Shown here: piece by piece, positions 1 through 7,449 of the stretch
Numbering within the stretch: position 1 is the stretch's first letter
Layout of the letters: each line of letters begins with the position of its first letter
Position numbers and translations under genes: made by a program
Notes under the pieces: model-generated
The model's input: only the letters and a program-made list of their open reading frames with translations
Databases searched by the model: none
Told to the model about the DNA's origin: nothing
NCBI GenBank assembly: GCA_937886445.1
Contig: CALGBY010000040.1
Location: 1-14,361 of the forward strand
Direction of reading: 5' to 3'
DNA: 14,361 bases
Source of the DNA: an uncultured Clostridia bacterium
GTDB taxonomy: Bacteria; Bacillota; Clostridia; Christensenellales; Aristaeellaceae

Positions 1-10
1 AACAAAAATG

Positions 11-38
11 TAATATTTGCAATTAATGCGTAATATTT
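11..38. repeat. Two short AT-rich direct repeats at the left edge
   Basis: TAATATTT occurs at 11-18 and again at 31-38, each preceded by AATG within two bases. The stretch from 1 to 164 otherwise holds no gene that I can support. It lies downstream of the minus-strand HD gene. The repeats could belong to a regulatory region of a gene to the left, but this is only a guess. Confidence 0.25.
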
Positions 39-164
39 AAATGAGATGACCCTGGTGTCCGTTCTTTTTGCTTTCCGTTTTCCGTTCCCGGTATTCCATT
101 TGTGCCCCCGTCCGGCGTTTTTTCAGCCCTACCGCCCCTGGTGCCCCGGAAAAACGTTCTTTCC

Positions 165-596
165 TCAATCCCCGATGAGCAGGGCGAGGGCGTCGTTGTA
201 CTTGCACTGCCGGGCCACATCCTGGGCGGTGACGGTCTTCAGCCGTCCCAGATTGCTGTTGTCGATCAGATCGCTGATCTTCACCAGCCTGCCGATGGGG
301 TGGCGTCCTGCCCGCCGCACATAATCCATGTAATCCTCGCCCTCCCGGCGGGTGACCGCGTCCACCGCCGCCGCGGTATCGCTACCGAAAAGCTCCGCCA
401 CGGTTTCAAGGCTGACCCCGGTGTCCTCCACCGTGTCGTGCAACCATGCCACCACCGCGGCGGCAGGGCATTCCGAAAGCCTTGATGCCACCCGTTCCAG
501 ATGCCCCGTATAGGGCTGACCGGCCTTATCCACCGCCCCGGCGTGCCGCTCTGTTGCGAAAGCCTTTGCCTTTTCGATATCCGTGCAGTATGCCAT
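165..596 (-). CDS. Small RelA/SpoT-type HD-domain phosphohydrolase
   Basis: This encodes a soluble 143-residue protein made of little more than one HD metal-dependent phosphohydrolase domain, as in the hydrolase half of RelA/SpoT proteins and the small Mesh1-like (p)ppGpp hydrolases. Visible metal ligands are H32 (YTGHLERVA), the H53-D54 pair in WLHDTVEDT and D109 in KISDLIDN. There is no synthetase or TGS domain, so any role in alarmone turnover would be hydrolysis only. I chose the ATG at 594-596 over an upstream in-frame start because GGAGGTGAT sits just before it. A promoter at 634-662 serves it alone. The neighbours give no pathway context. The fold is clear. The substrate is inferred and could be another nucleotide. 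Confidence 0.85.
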   Translation of the reverse strand: MAYCTDIEKAKAFATERHAGAVDKAGQPYTGHLERVASRLSECPAAAVVAWLHDTVEDTGVSLETVAELFGSDTAAAVDAVTRREGEDYMDYVRRAGRHPIGRLVKISDLIDNSNLGRLKTVTAQDVARQCKYNDALALLIGD

Positions 597-633
597 AAAA
601 ATCACCTCCGAGGGGGTTGTTTGCTTTTGGTTT

Positions 634-662
634 ATTATACCGCTTTCTGCCTTTTTTGTCAT
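634..662 (-). promoter_or_regulatory. Promoter of the small HD hydrolase gene
   Basis: On the minus strand ATGACA (662-657, one mismatch to TTGACA) is followed after exactly 17 bases by a perfect TATAAT (639-634). The inferred transcript starts near 627, giving a leader of about 30 bases up to the ATG at 596. Confidence 0.7.
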
Positions 663-828
663 GGACGCGCCGCGTTTTTATTTTTATTATGAATTTTTCT
701 GACTTGCGGATCTTGAACGCGGAATGCTGTTTTGTTTATTGCGGGCTGAAGCGACGGGGAAGGAGGGTATCGGGTGGACGGGAGAAAACCCACGTCCGCC
801 GCTTCGTGTTTTTCCGCCTGCTCTTCTC

Positions 829-1704
829 TCAGGGATCGTTCTCATAGGGGTCGCCCATCATATAATCAACAAAGTCTTCCGTATCCCATTCAATGCGCTT
901 CCAGATGTCGCACAGGGCCTGTACAGCCTTACTGTTTTCGTAATTGTGACGCAGTGCATCCGTGTTCAGACTGCGGTTTTCCGCGTTTTCCGAGGGGAAC
1001 ACATAATCCCTGATCCGCAGGAAGGGCACCAGATCCTCCCGGCAGAAGAGGATGGAGAGACGCCTGATGTCCTCCGCCGTGTCGCTTGCCCGCTCCCGGC
1101 CGTTCATTTTTGTGTCGCAGATGAAGCGCGTTCCGCCGCGGGAGAGCACCTCATACGCTTTTTCGTTCAGCCCCATCTCCCGCAGCAGGCACACGGACAC
1201 CGTACGGCACACAATCTCCTCCAGTGTCCTGACGGCATACTTTTCATCGGGGTTGAAATTGCGCAGGGTGTAGGCACTCAGCCCGTAGGCCAGCTGCTCC
1301 TCCAACTGCCCCTTTACCGCGCTTCCGAAGCCGGGAAGGACCAGACGGGTGCCTCTGTTTACCGTCTTCATCTCCATTTCGCCTCTTTTTTCGTCATCAA
1401 AGGCTACGGTCAGGAATCCGTCTTCGCACACCATATCGTGCTTTTCCAGCAGGCTTATGATAGGCTGTACCTTCCGGGACAGGTTTTCCACTTCCTCTGC
1501 TGTCAGCCCGTCTCCTTTTGCCCCCGCGTAGCGCATTTCGATACCGTACTCCGGATAGCTTGTGGGAATGCTGATCTCAGTTCCCGGATATTTCGCGATG
1601 GCCCGCACGAATGACAGATATTCTTCTCTTTCAACAGGCGTCATCACAGGTACATCATTGAAAAGCGCACAATTCAGCAGCATCCGCGATATTCTCTCAT
1701 GCAT
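829..1704 (-). CDS. Unrecognised soluble protein, 291 residues
   Basis: I do not recognise the family. The predicted protein is acidic and soluble, with no signal peptide, membrane segment or obvious catalytic motif. Its first residues are MHERISRMLLNCALF and it ends in MGDPYENDP. The middle is rich in charged helical stretches, and the C-terminal third has aromatic, acidic segments (IWKRIEWDTEDFVDYM). The reading frame stays open upstream to 1950, but that extension is arginine-rich and low in complexity. I therefore start at 1704, where GGAG lies ten bases before an ATG. The next gene on this strand, the HD hydrolase, is 232 bases downstream and has its own promoter, so they need not form an operon. 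Real coding is supported by length, start signal and protein-like composition. Confidence 0.65.
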   Translation of the reverse strand: MHERISRMLLNCALFNDVPVMTPVEREEYLSFVRAIAKYPGTEISIPTSYPEYGIEMRYAGAKGDGLTAEEVENLSRKVQPIISLLEKHDMVCEDGFLTVAFDDEKRGEMEMKTVNRGTRLVLPGFGSAVKGQLEEQLAYGLSAYTLRNFNPDEKYAVRTLEEIVCRTVSVCLLREMGLNEKAYEVLSRGGTRFICDTKMNGRERASDTAEDIRRLSILFCREDLVPFLRIRDYVFPSENAENRSLNTDALRHNYENSKAVQALCDIWKRIEWDTEDFVDYMMGDPYENDP

Positions 1705-2059
1705 TCTTTTCCGGCTCCTTTCCTGTGTCTCATCGGCTTGTTCCTTTTGTTCCGCTGCCGGTTTCCCGTTCCGGAGTTCTGACAGCCTTTCCCGCTTTCT
1801 TCCCGGGCGGTCATCCGTTCCCCGTGTTTTTCCTCCCTTCTCCGCCTTCCGTGACCGGCGCCGCTCTCCTGTCCGGCCCTGCCCCGTCCCCGGCCGGCAT
1901 GTATATTCTACCGCTCCGCCTTTCGCCGGGGGTCGCCTGTCCGGCGACATTTTTCTTCGCGCGGTATGCCCGCTTCATCCGCACCGTTCAAAAAAATACG
2001 CGGTCCGGCAGTGTGATCACGGAATGCCCGAAAAAACCCGAAACGCGTTGTTTTTTCAC
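1705..2059. other. Long non-coding stretch between divergent transcription units
   Basis: About 355 bases with no convincing gene. The open frames here, such as plus 1725-2090, give proline-, serine- and arginine-rich translations without a good ribosome binding site. I found no clear promoter for the minus-strand gene starting at 1704, although it must lie in or near this stretch. Confidence 0.4.
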
Positions 2060-2088
2060 TTGCAATCTGCCTGCGCTGAGTATACTAT
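2060..2088 (+). promoter_or_regulatory. Candidate promoter for the mannoside operon
   Basis: TTGCAA at 2060-2065 is followed by a 17-base spacer and TACTAT at 2083-2088. A TATACT at 2081-2086 is the alternative -10 with a shorter spacer. Transcription from here would give a leader of roughly 190 bases before the first ATG at 2285. A second TATAAT at 2248-2253 lacks a recognisable -35. Confidence 0.45.
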
Positions 2089-2100
2089 AGTGGCAGTATA
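2081..2100. promoter_or_regulatory. Operator-like inverted repeat over the -10 region
   Basis: TATACT at 2081-2086 and AGTATA at 2095-2100 are perfect reverse complements, separated by eight bases. The palindrome covers the -10 element and the expected transcription start of the candidate operon promoter, which is a typical place for a dimeric repressor to bind. No regulator gene is in the window. Confidence 0.4.
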
Positions 2101-2200
2101 AGATCCATTGCCTCATGAATAAACAGCGGAAGAGGCGAAAGAAGAGCCCGGGCGGAAGCATTGCCTCCGGCTCCGTCCTATGGTCCACGATCTGATGATC

Positions 2201-2250
2201 ATACCGGTCATTTTGCTCCGGGCGCGTGTGCCGTGCAGGCTGACCGGTAT
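2201..2250. promoter_or_regulatory. Perfect 10-base inverted repeat before the first sugar gene
   Basis: ATACCGGTCA at 2201-2210 and TGACCGGTAT at 2241-2250 are exact reverse complements, separated by 30 bases. The right arm runs into TATAAT (2248-2253) and lies about 20 bases before the AAAGGAG of the epimerase-like gene. The loop also holds a smaller GGC/GCC pairing. It could be a pair of half-sites for a sugar-responsive regulator, or a leader hairpin controlling translation or transcription. Confidence 0.5.
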
Positions 2251-2284
2251 AATAGAGAAAACAACAGAGAAAAGGAGATCCGCC

Positions 2285-3121
2285 ATGAAACTTTACGCGT
2301 TTGCCGATGAAGCTTCCCCGACCGTTGACGGCCAGATCGCGGCCCTGAAAAGAAACAGGCTGGACGGTCTTGAGATCCGCGGGACCGATCAGGGAAATGT
2401 ATCCGCCATTCCGGAATCCTATGCCCGCGAGATCGCACGGAAGCTTGAGGATAACGGGCTTTGTGTGTGGTCTGTCGGTTCACCCATCGGAAAGATCTCG
2501 ATCGACAGTGATGATTTTCGCGCTCATATGGATGTGTTCCGGCACACGATGGATGTCGCTCACGCGCTCGGTTGTGAAAACATGCGCATGTTTTCCTTTT
2601 ATCTCCCGGATGGCCGCGATCCGGCCGAATACCGGAACAAGGTGATCGACCGTCTGTCCCTGATGGCGGAGGAGGCCGCGGCCTCCGGCATCATCCTCTG
2701 CCACGAAAACGAAAAGGGCATATACGGCTCGGTCGCAGCCCGCTGCGCGGAGATCCTGGACGCCGTCCCGGCGATCCGGAATGTGTTTGACCCCGCCAAC
2801 TTCATCCAGTGCGGTCAGGATATTCCGGAGGCCTGGAGCCTGTTGGGAAGCAGGACCTATTATATGCACATCAAGGACGCCCTCCCGAACGGAACAGTCG
2901 TGCCCGCCGGAAAGGGCATCGGACACCTTAAAGAGATTTTGAAAAGCTTTTCGGAGGCGGGCGGAAAGGGTGTTTCTCTCGAGCCGCATCTTCAGGTATT
3001 CAATGGCCTTGCCGCTCTTGAAAGAGACAAAAAAACCGAGATCCCCGCTTTCGCTTATCCGAGCAGCGACGCCGCCTTTGACGCCGCCGCTTCCGCCCTG
3101 TATTCCGTACTTCCCGAATAA
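2285..3121 (+). CDS. Xylose-isomerase-like TIM-barrel sugar isomerase/epimerase
   Basis: The 278-residue product has the length and layout of the sugar phosphate isomerase/epimerase superfamily (IolE/IolI-like, AP_endonuc_2 fold). The usual metal ligands can be placed: E141 in CHENE, D169 in FDPANF, H195 in YMHIKD and E233 in SLEPH. Members use a divalent metal to isomerise or epimerise sugars, or to dehydrate keto-inositols. The exact substrate cannot be read from the sequence. The start at 2285 follows AAAGGAG with a seven-base gap; the open frame extends upstream but has no comparable start signal. The gene is first in an operon, 23 bases before the Gfo/Idh/MocA oxidoreductase gene and upstream of a GH38 mannosidase. 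This context points to conversion of a mannose-derived or oxidised sugar, which is inference. Confidence 0.88.
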   Translation: MKLYAFADEASPTVDGQIAALKRNRLDGLEIRGTDQGNVSAIPESYAREIARKLEDNGLCVWSVGSPIGKISIDSDDFRAHMDVFRHTMDVAHALGCENMRMFSFYLPDGRDPAEYRNKVIDRLSLMAEEAAASGIILCHENEKGIYGSVAARCAEILDAVPAIRNVFDPANFIQCGQDIPEAWSLLGSRTYYMHIKDALPNGTVVPAGKGIGHLKEILKSFSEAGGKGVSLEPHLQVFNGLAALERDKKTEIPAFAYPSSDAAFDAAASALYSVLPE

Positions 3122-3144
3122 AAACAATCAAGGAGGAAAATGAT

Positions 3145-4299
3145 ATGGACAAGCTCAGACTCGGCATCATCGGTGTCGGCAACATCGGCACCTGTCACAT
3201 CGAAAACATCCTCAGGGGGCTCTGTCCCGAGATCGAGCTGGCCGCGGTGGCGGACCGGCGTGAATCCCGCCGCGCATGGGCGCGGGAGCATCTTCCCGGC
3301 GTGCCTGTTTTCAGCGAGGGAGAAGAGCTGATCGCCTCCGGGCTTTGTGACGCCGTTCACATCTGCACGCCCCATTATCAGCATCCCGTGCTCGCCGTTT
3401 CCGCTTTCAAAGCGGGCCTGCATGTCATGGTGGAAAAGCCGGCCGGCGTATATACCCTGCAGGTGCGTGACATGATGAAGGAGGCCGACCTCCATCCCGA
3501 CCGCGTGTTCGGCATGATGTTCAATCAGCGCACCAACTGTGTATACAGAAAGCTGAAGGAAATGATCGAAAACGGAGAGCTCGGCGAGCTCAAGCGTGTC
3601 TCCTGGCTGATCACAGACTGGTACCGTACCCAGAACTACTATGACAGCGGCGCCTGGCGCGCCACCTGGAGCGGTGAAGGCGGCGGTGTGCTGCTCAACC
3701 AGTGTCCCCATCAGCTGGATCTTCTGCAGTGGCTGTGCGGGATGCCGTCCAAGGTACGCGCCTTCTGTCACGAAGGCAAATGGCACGATATCGAGGTGGA
3801 GGATGATGTAACAGCCTACCTTGAATACCCGAACGGCGCCACCGGCGTGTTCGTCACCACCACGGGCGATGCTCCGGGAACCAACCGCCTCGAGATCACC
3901 GGTACGCTCGGAAAGGTCATTGCGGAGGGTCAGAAGCTTATTTTCAGTAGGCTCAGTGTAAACGAGCGCGAATGGTGCGCCACCTGTCCCGAGGGCTTCA
4001 AAAAGCCCGATGCCGAAACCATTGAGGTGGAAACGGACGGAAAGAACGAGCAGCACCCCGCCGTGTTCAACGCGTTCGCGGATGCCGTTCTGCACGGAGG
4101 CTCCCTTGTGGCCGACGGCCGGGAGGGGATCAACGGGCTTATGCTCTCCAACGCGATGCATCTCTCCTCCTGGCTGGGACGCGAGGTCGAGCTGCCGATA
4201 GACGAGGCGCTCTTCCGGGATATGCTTTTTGAGCGCGGAAGGGCCTCCCGGCGCAAGGAGGAAACGGATATCACCTTCTCCACCGAGGGCACCTACTGA
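3145..4299 (+). CDS. Gfo/Idh/MocA-family NAD(P)-dependent oxidoreductase
   Basis: The 384-residue length and two-domain layout are typical of the family. The N-terminal Rossmann domain shows GIIGVGNIG at residues 7-15. The catalytic lysine motif EKPA is at 97-100. The following substrate domain contains the PHQLDLLQW segment with H189 and D192, in the usual active-site helix. These enzymes oxidise or reduce sugar hydroxyls, or act by a transient redox mechanism, with NAD(P) in the cytoplasm. AAGGAGG lies eight bases before the ATG. The gene is cotranscribed with the TIM-barrel gene 23 bases upstream and the alpha-mannosidase gene 41 bases downstream. Pairing with a xylose-isomerase-like partner is common in catabolism of inositols, keto-sugars and unusual glycosides. 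The substrate remains unknown. Confidence 0.92.
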   Translation: MDKLRLGIIGVGNIGTCHIENILRGLCPEIELAAVADRRESRRAWAREHLPGVPVFSEGEELIASGLCDAVHICTPHYQHPVLAVSAFKAGLHVMVEKPAGVYTLQVRDMMKEADLHPDRVFGMMFNQRTNCVYRKLKEMIENGELGELKRVSWLITDWYRTQNYYDSGAWRATWSGEGGGVLLNQCPHQLDLLQWLCGMPSKVRAFCHEGKWHDIEVEDDVTAYLEYPNGATGVFVTTTGDAPGTNRLEITGTLGKVIAEGQKLIFSRLSVNEREWCATCPEGFKKPDAETIEVETDGKNEQHPAVFNAFADAVLHGGSLVADGREGINGLMLSNAMHLSSWLGREVELPIDEALFRDMLFERGRASRRKEETDITFSTEGTY

Positions 4300-4340
4300 A
4301 GCTGAAAGCCCGCACAACACGATAAAGACCGGGAGCGCCT

Positions 4341-7300
4341 ATGAATAACGAGCAGTATCTTCAACTGAAGCATGTGATCGACGCGCTGGCGGCCGATCTG
4401 TACCATCCTCTGGGCGAGATCCGCCTCAGCGGCTTCACTGCCGAAAAGGATCTGTCGCCGGAGGAAGCCGCCCTGCTCCCCCGCGTTCCCTACCCCGAGG
4501 GAACGCGCTGGGGCTCGGCAGGCGATTATGCCTGGATGTTTTCCCAGTTCGTGCTTCCCGCCTCCGCGCAGGGAGAGCGGATCGTGATGGACCTGGATCC
4601 GGGCGGAGAGGCGACCCTGTTCGTGGACGGTCTCCCCTTCGGCACCCGGCGCGGCGACCGTCTCAGCCATCCGCATCACTATATCGTGGATCAGACTGTG
4701 CGCATACGCGCGCAGGCCGGAGACACGGTGCACCTCGCGATGGAGGTATACGGCGGAACAGCCCTTCCGGATGATTCGGGGCTTCCCGTTTTTCCGGAAA
4801 ACGGCGTAAGCTGCACCTGCACCGGCACCGCCGTGACCGGCCGCAGCACCTTCGGCCTCTGGAACGAGGAGGCCTATCAGCTCTGGCTCGATCTGGATAT
4901 GCTGAAGGACATATATGACTTTCTCGGCGATAATGACTGCTTCAAAGAAAAAATCTCGCTCCTCACCGGAAAAATGCTTGATGAGCTTGACCTGGAGGTG
5001 CCCCTTGCACAGCGGCGGAAAGCCTGCCTTCGCGCGCGGGAGATCATTTCGCCCCTGATGCAGGCGCATAACGGCACCTTCGCGCCGTCGATGGCGGTCA
5101 TCGGCAATTCACACCTGGATTACGCGTGGCTGTGGACCGAGGATGAGACCCGCCGGAAGACCGCGCGCACCTTTGCGGCCCAGCTGCGTCTGCTTGAGGA
5201 ATATCCCGAATCGGTCTTTCTGCAAAGCCAGTGCGCCGAATATGAGCTGTGCAGGAAATACTATCCCGCGCTGTTTGAAAAGGTGCTGGCGGCCATTCGA
5301 AGCGGACGCTGGATCGCGGACGGCGGGATGTGGGTGGAGCCGGATACCAATCTGGCGGGCGGCGAAGCACTCGTGCGCCAGTTCCTTTACGGAAAGAAGT
5401 ACTTCCGCGAGGTGCTGGGGACCGAGAGCAGGGTGGCCTGGCTTCCCGACACCTTCGGCTATTCCGCCGCGCTGCCCCAGATCATACGCAAATTCAACAT
5501 GGAGGGGCTTACGACTCAGAAGATCTTCTGGAGCTATAACGATTCGGAGCCCTTCCCGCATCACGCTTTTTGCTGGAAGGGGCTTGACGGCTCCCGGATC
5601 ACCTGTTTTCTCCACATGTTCTATGAAACGCGGGTGGACGCGGCCACGCTCCATACCCGCTGGAACGCCCGGATCGACAGAGACGGATCCGGTGATTTCT
5701 TCCTTCCCTTCGGATACGGTGACGGCGGCGGCGGCCCCACCCGTGATGATATGGAGCAGATCCGCCGGCAAAAGGACCTGCAGGGCTGCCCCCGGCTCTA
5801 TTGGGAAAGCCCCTGCGAATACCTGAAAAAGCGCAGCGCGGACAGGCTGCCCGTATACCGCGGAGAGCTGTATTTCCCCTGCCACCGGGGCACCTATACC
5901 ACACAGAGCGCGATCAAAAAGCTCAACCGCTCCGCCGAAGACGCCATGCGGTCGTGGGAGATGCTGGCAGCCTTCGCGGCCTTTGCCGGAAAAGCTCCCT
6001 ACCCTGCAGAGGCGCTTGAGCAGGCGTGGAAAACGCTGCTCACCAACCAGTTTCATGACATCCTTCCCGGTTCCGCGATCGCTCCCGTATACGAAAAAGC
6101 CCGCGGACAGCTTTCGGAGCTGATCGATACAGCCGTCAGAGGGGCTGAGGCCGCGCTTTCGGCGTTTGACACCGGCGAAAGCGGCATCACTGTTTTCAAC
6201 CCCGCCACGCATTCACGCGAGTGTGTATTCACGCGGAACGGAGACACCGCGCGTGCCTGTGTGCCTCCCCTCACGGCGGCAGCCTGTACCGGAAAGCCGG
6301 AGTACGCGGAGCCCGCGTCTCTGACCGAATCAGAACAGGGATACCTTTTTGAAAACAGCAGGCTCCGCGCGCTTGTCAGCAGGAACGGTGAGCTGATCTC
6401 CTTTGTGCTCCGGCAGGACGGGCAGGAGCGCGTGCACGGCGTTTCCAACCGTTTCCGTCTTTACAGGGATCTGCCCCGCAGATATGACGCGTGGGATATC
6501 GACAGCCAGACCCTTGACCGGGAATTGAACGAAGAAAGAAGCTGTGAAGCCATCGTGACCGCGGTCTCCGGCGCGCGTGCAGCGGTGCGCTTCATCACCC
6601 GGCTTTCCTCCTCCGTGATCGAACAGACGGTATCTCTGGACGCGGACGGCAGCCGTCTCGACTTTGATACCCGGGTGGACTGGCACGAGCAGCACCGGCT
6701 TCTCAAGGTCAGCTTTGATACGGGCATCGACGCGGAAACCGCGTCGCATCAGATCCAGTTCGGGTTTATCGACCGTCCCGCTCACCGTTCCCGCCGGTAT
6801 GACGCCGACCGTTTCGAGGTATGCAATCATGCCTACACCGCCCTGTATGATTCAACACACGGAGCAGCCGTTCTGAACGACTGCAAATACGGCGTGAGCG
6901 CCGAGGACGGAGTGATCTCTCTGTCCCTTCTGCGCGCCCCCACCTATCCGGACGCGAACGCGGACCGCGGTATAAACAGCTTCCGCTATTCCTATTACTG
7001 CTGGAACGGCTCTTTCCGTGAAAGCGGCATCCTTGAGCAGACGGAGGCGCTGAATATCAGGCCCGTCACCGTTTCAGGCGCCTGTGTGCTTCCCGGAGCG
7101 CTGACCGTTTCCTCCCCCGATATCACATTAGAAAGCGTAAAGCTTGCGGAGGACGGCTCGGGTGATATGATCGTGCGCCTGTGTGAAAGCATGCGCGGCA
7201 CGGTCACCGCGAAGGTCTCCCTCCCGTTCTGTTGTGCCGGGGCATGGGAGTGCGACCTTGAAGAAAACAAAAAGACAGAGCTTCGGTGCGAACACGGCAC

Positions 7301-7358
7301 GGTCGATTGCTCCTTTACCCCCTTTGAGATCAAGACCCTCCGTTTCGGCAGGGCGTAA
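4341..7358 (+). CDS. GH38-family alpha-mannosidase
   Basis: A 1005-residue glycoside hydrolase family 38 enzyme that cleaves terminal alpha-mannosides with retention of configuration. The order of parts fits the family: an N-terminal beta-rich domain (about 1-240), the catalytic barrel beginning with GNSHLDYAW (zinc ligands H258 and D260), the nucleophile D370 in WLPDTFGYS, the conserved NQFHDILPGS segment around residue 572, and long beta-sandwich domains to the end. There is no signal peptide, so it should act in the cytoplasm on imported oligosaccharides or glycosides. GGGAG lies five bases before the ATG. It is third in the operon with the epimerase-like protein and oxidoreductase. No transporter or regulator is visible. 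Linkage preference (alpha-1,2/1,3/1,6) cannot be read off. Confidence 0.95.
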   Translation: MNNEQYLQLKHVIDALAADLYHPLGEIRLSGFTAEKDLSPEEAALLPRVPYPEGTRWGSAGDYAWMFSQFVLPASAQGERIVMDLDPGGEATLFVDGLPFGTRRGDRLSHPHHYIVDQTVRIRAQAGDTVHLAMEVYGGTALPDDSGLPVFPENGVSCTCTGTAVTGRSTFGLWNEEAYQLWLDLDMLKDIYDFLGDNDCFKEKISLLTGKMLDELDLEVPLAQRRKACLRAREIISPLMQAHNGTFAPSMAVIGNSHLDYAWLWTEDETRRKTARTFAAQLRLLEEYPESVFLQSQCAEYELCRKYYPALFEKVLAAIRSGRWIADGGMWVEPDTNLAGGEALVRQFLYGKKYFREVLGTESRVAWLPDTFGYSAALPQIIRKFNMEGLTTQKIFWSYNDSEPFPHHAFCWKGLDGSRITCFLHMFYETRVDAATLHTRWNARIDRDGSGDFFLPFGYGDGGGGPTRDDMEQIRRQKDLQGCPRLYWESPCEYLKKRSADRLPVYRGELYFPCHRGTYTTQSAIKKLNRSAEDAMRSWEMLAAFAAFAGKAPYPAEALEQAWKTLLTNQFHDILPGSAIAPVYEKARGQLSELIDTAVRGAEAALSAFDTGESGITVFNPATHSRECVFTRNGDTARACVPPLTAAACTGKPEYAEPASLTESEQGYLFENSRLRALVSRNGELISFVLRQDGQERVHGVSNRFRLYRDLPRRYDAWDIDSQTLDRELNEERSCEAIVTAVSGARAAVRFITRLSSSVIEQTVSLDADGSRLDFDTRVDWHEQHRLLKVSFDTGIDAETASHQIQFGFIDRPAHRSRRYDADRFEVCNHAYTALYDSTHGAAVLNDCKYGVSAEDGVISLSLLRAPTYPDANADRGINSFRYSYYCWNGSFRESGILEQTEALNIRPVTVSGACVLPGALTVSSPDITLESVKLAEDGSGDMIVRLCESMRGTVTAKVSLPFCCAGAWECDLEENKKTELRCEHGTVDCSFTPFEIKTLRFGRA

Positions 7359-7380
7359 CGACCCCACAGAAACGGGTATC

Positions 7381-7427
7381 AAAAAGAAGCCGCCGCAGAA
7401 TTCTTGCTTCTGCAGCGGCTTCTTTTT
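7381..7427. terminator. Bidirectional terminator between convergent genes
   Basis: A 20-base arm at 7381-7400 pairs with 7408-7427 with one mismatch and a seven-base loop. The arm ends are A-runs facing T-runs, so both strands give a GC-rich hairpin followed by U residues. It lies 22 bases after the alpha-mannosidase stop and 22 bases after the minus-strand kinase stop, so it can end both transcripts. Confidence 0.9.
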
Positions 7428-7449
7428 GCCGTCCGGCGGAAAAGAGGTT

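Noticed and set aside
773..800. Eight-base hairpin between the HD hydrolase and the unassigned gene
   Set aside because: It has one wobble pair, a twelve-base loop and no T-run on either side, so it is too weak to call a terminator.
724..1614. Plus-strand open frame of 296 codons opposite the unassigned protein
   Set aside because: It has no ribosome binding site, and its histidine- and glutamine-rich composition is typical of an antisense shadow. The minus-strand frame has a better start and composition.
1705..1950. N-terminal extension of the unassigned protein up to 1950
   Set aside because: The extension is arginine- and glycine-rich low-complexity sequence with no start signal, while the ATG at 1704 has a ribosome binding site.
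3055..4320. Long minus-strand open frame of 421 codons opposite the oxidoreductase
   Set aside because: It lies wholly over a well-supported plus-strand gene, has no start signal and no recognisable motif. GC-rich coding DNA commonly leaves the antisense frame open.
5109..6212. Minus-strand open frame of 367 codons inside the alpha-mannosidase
   Set aside because: It is antisense to the catalytic domain of a clear GH38 gene, and the translation has no family features.
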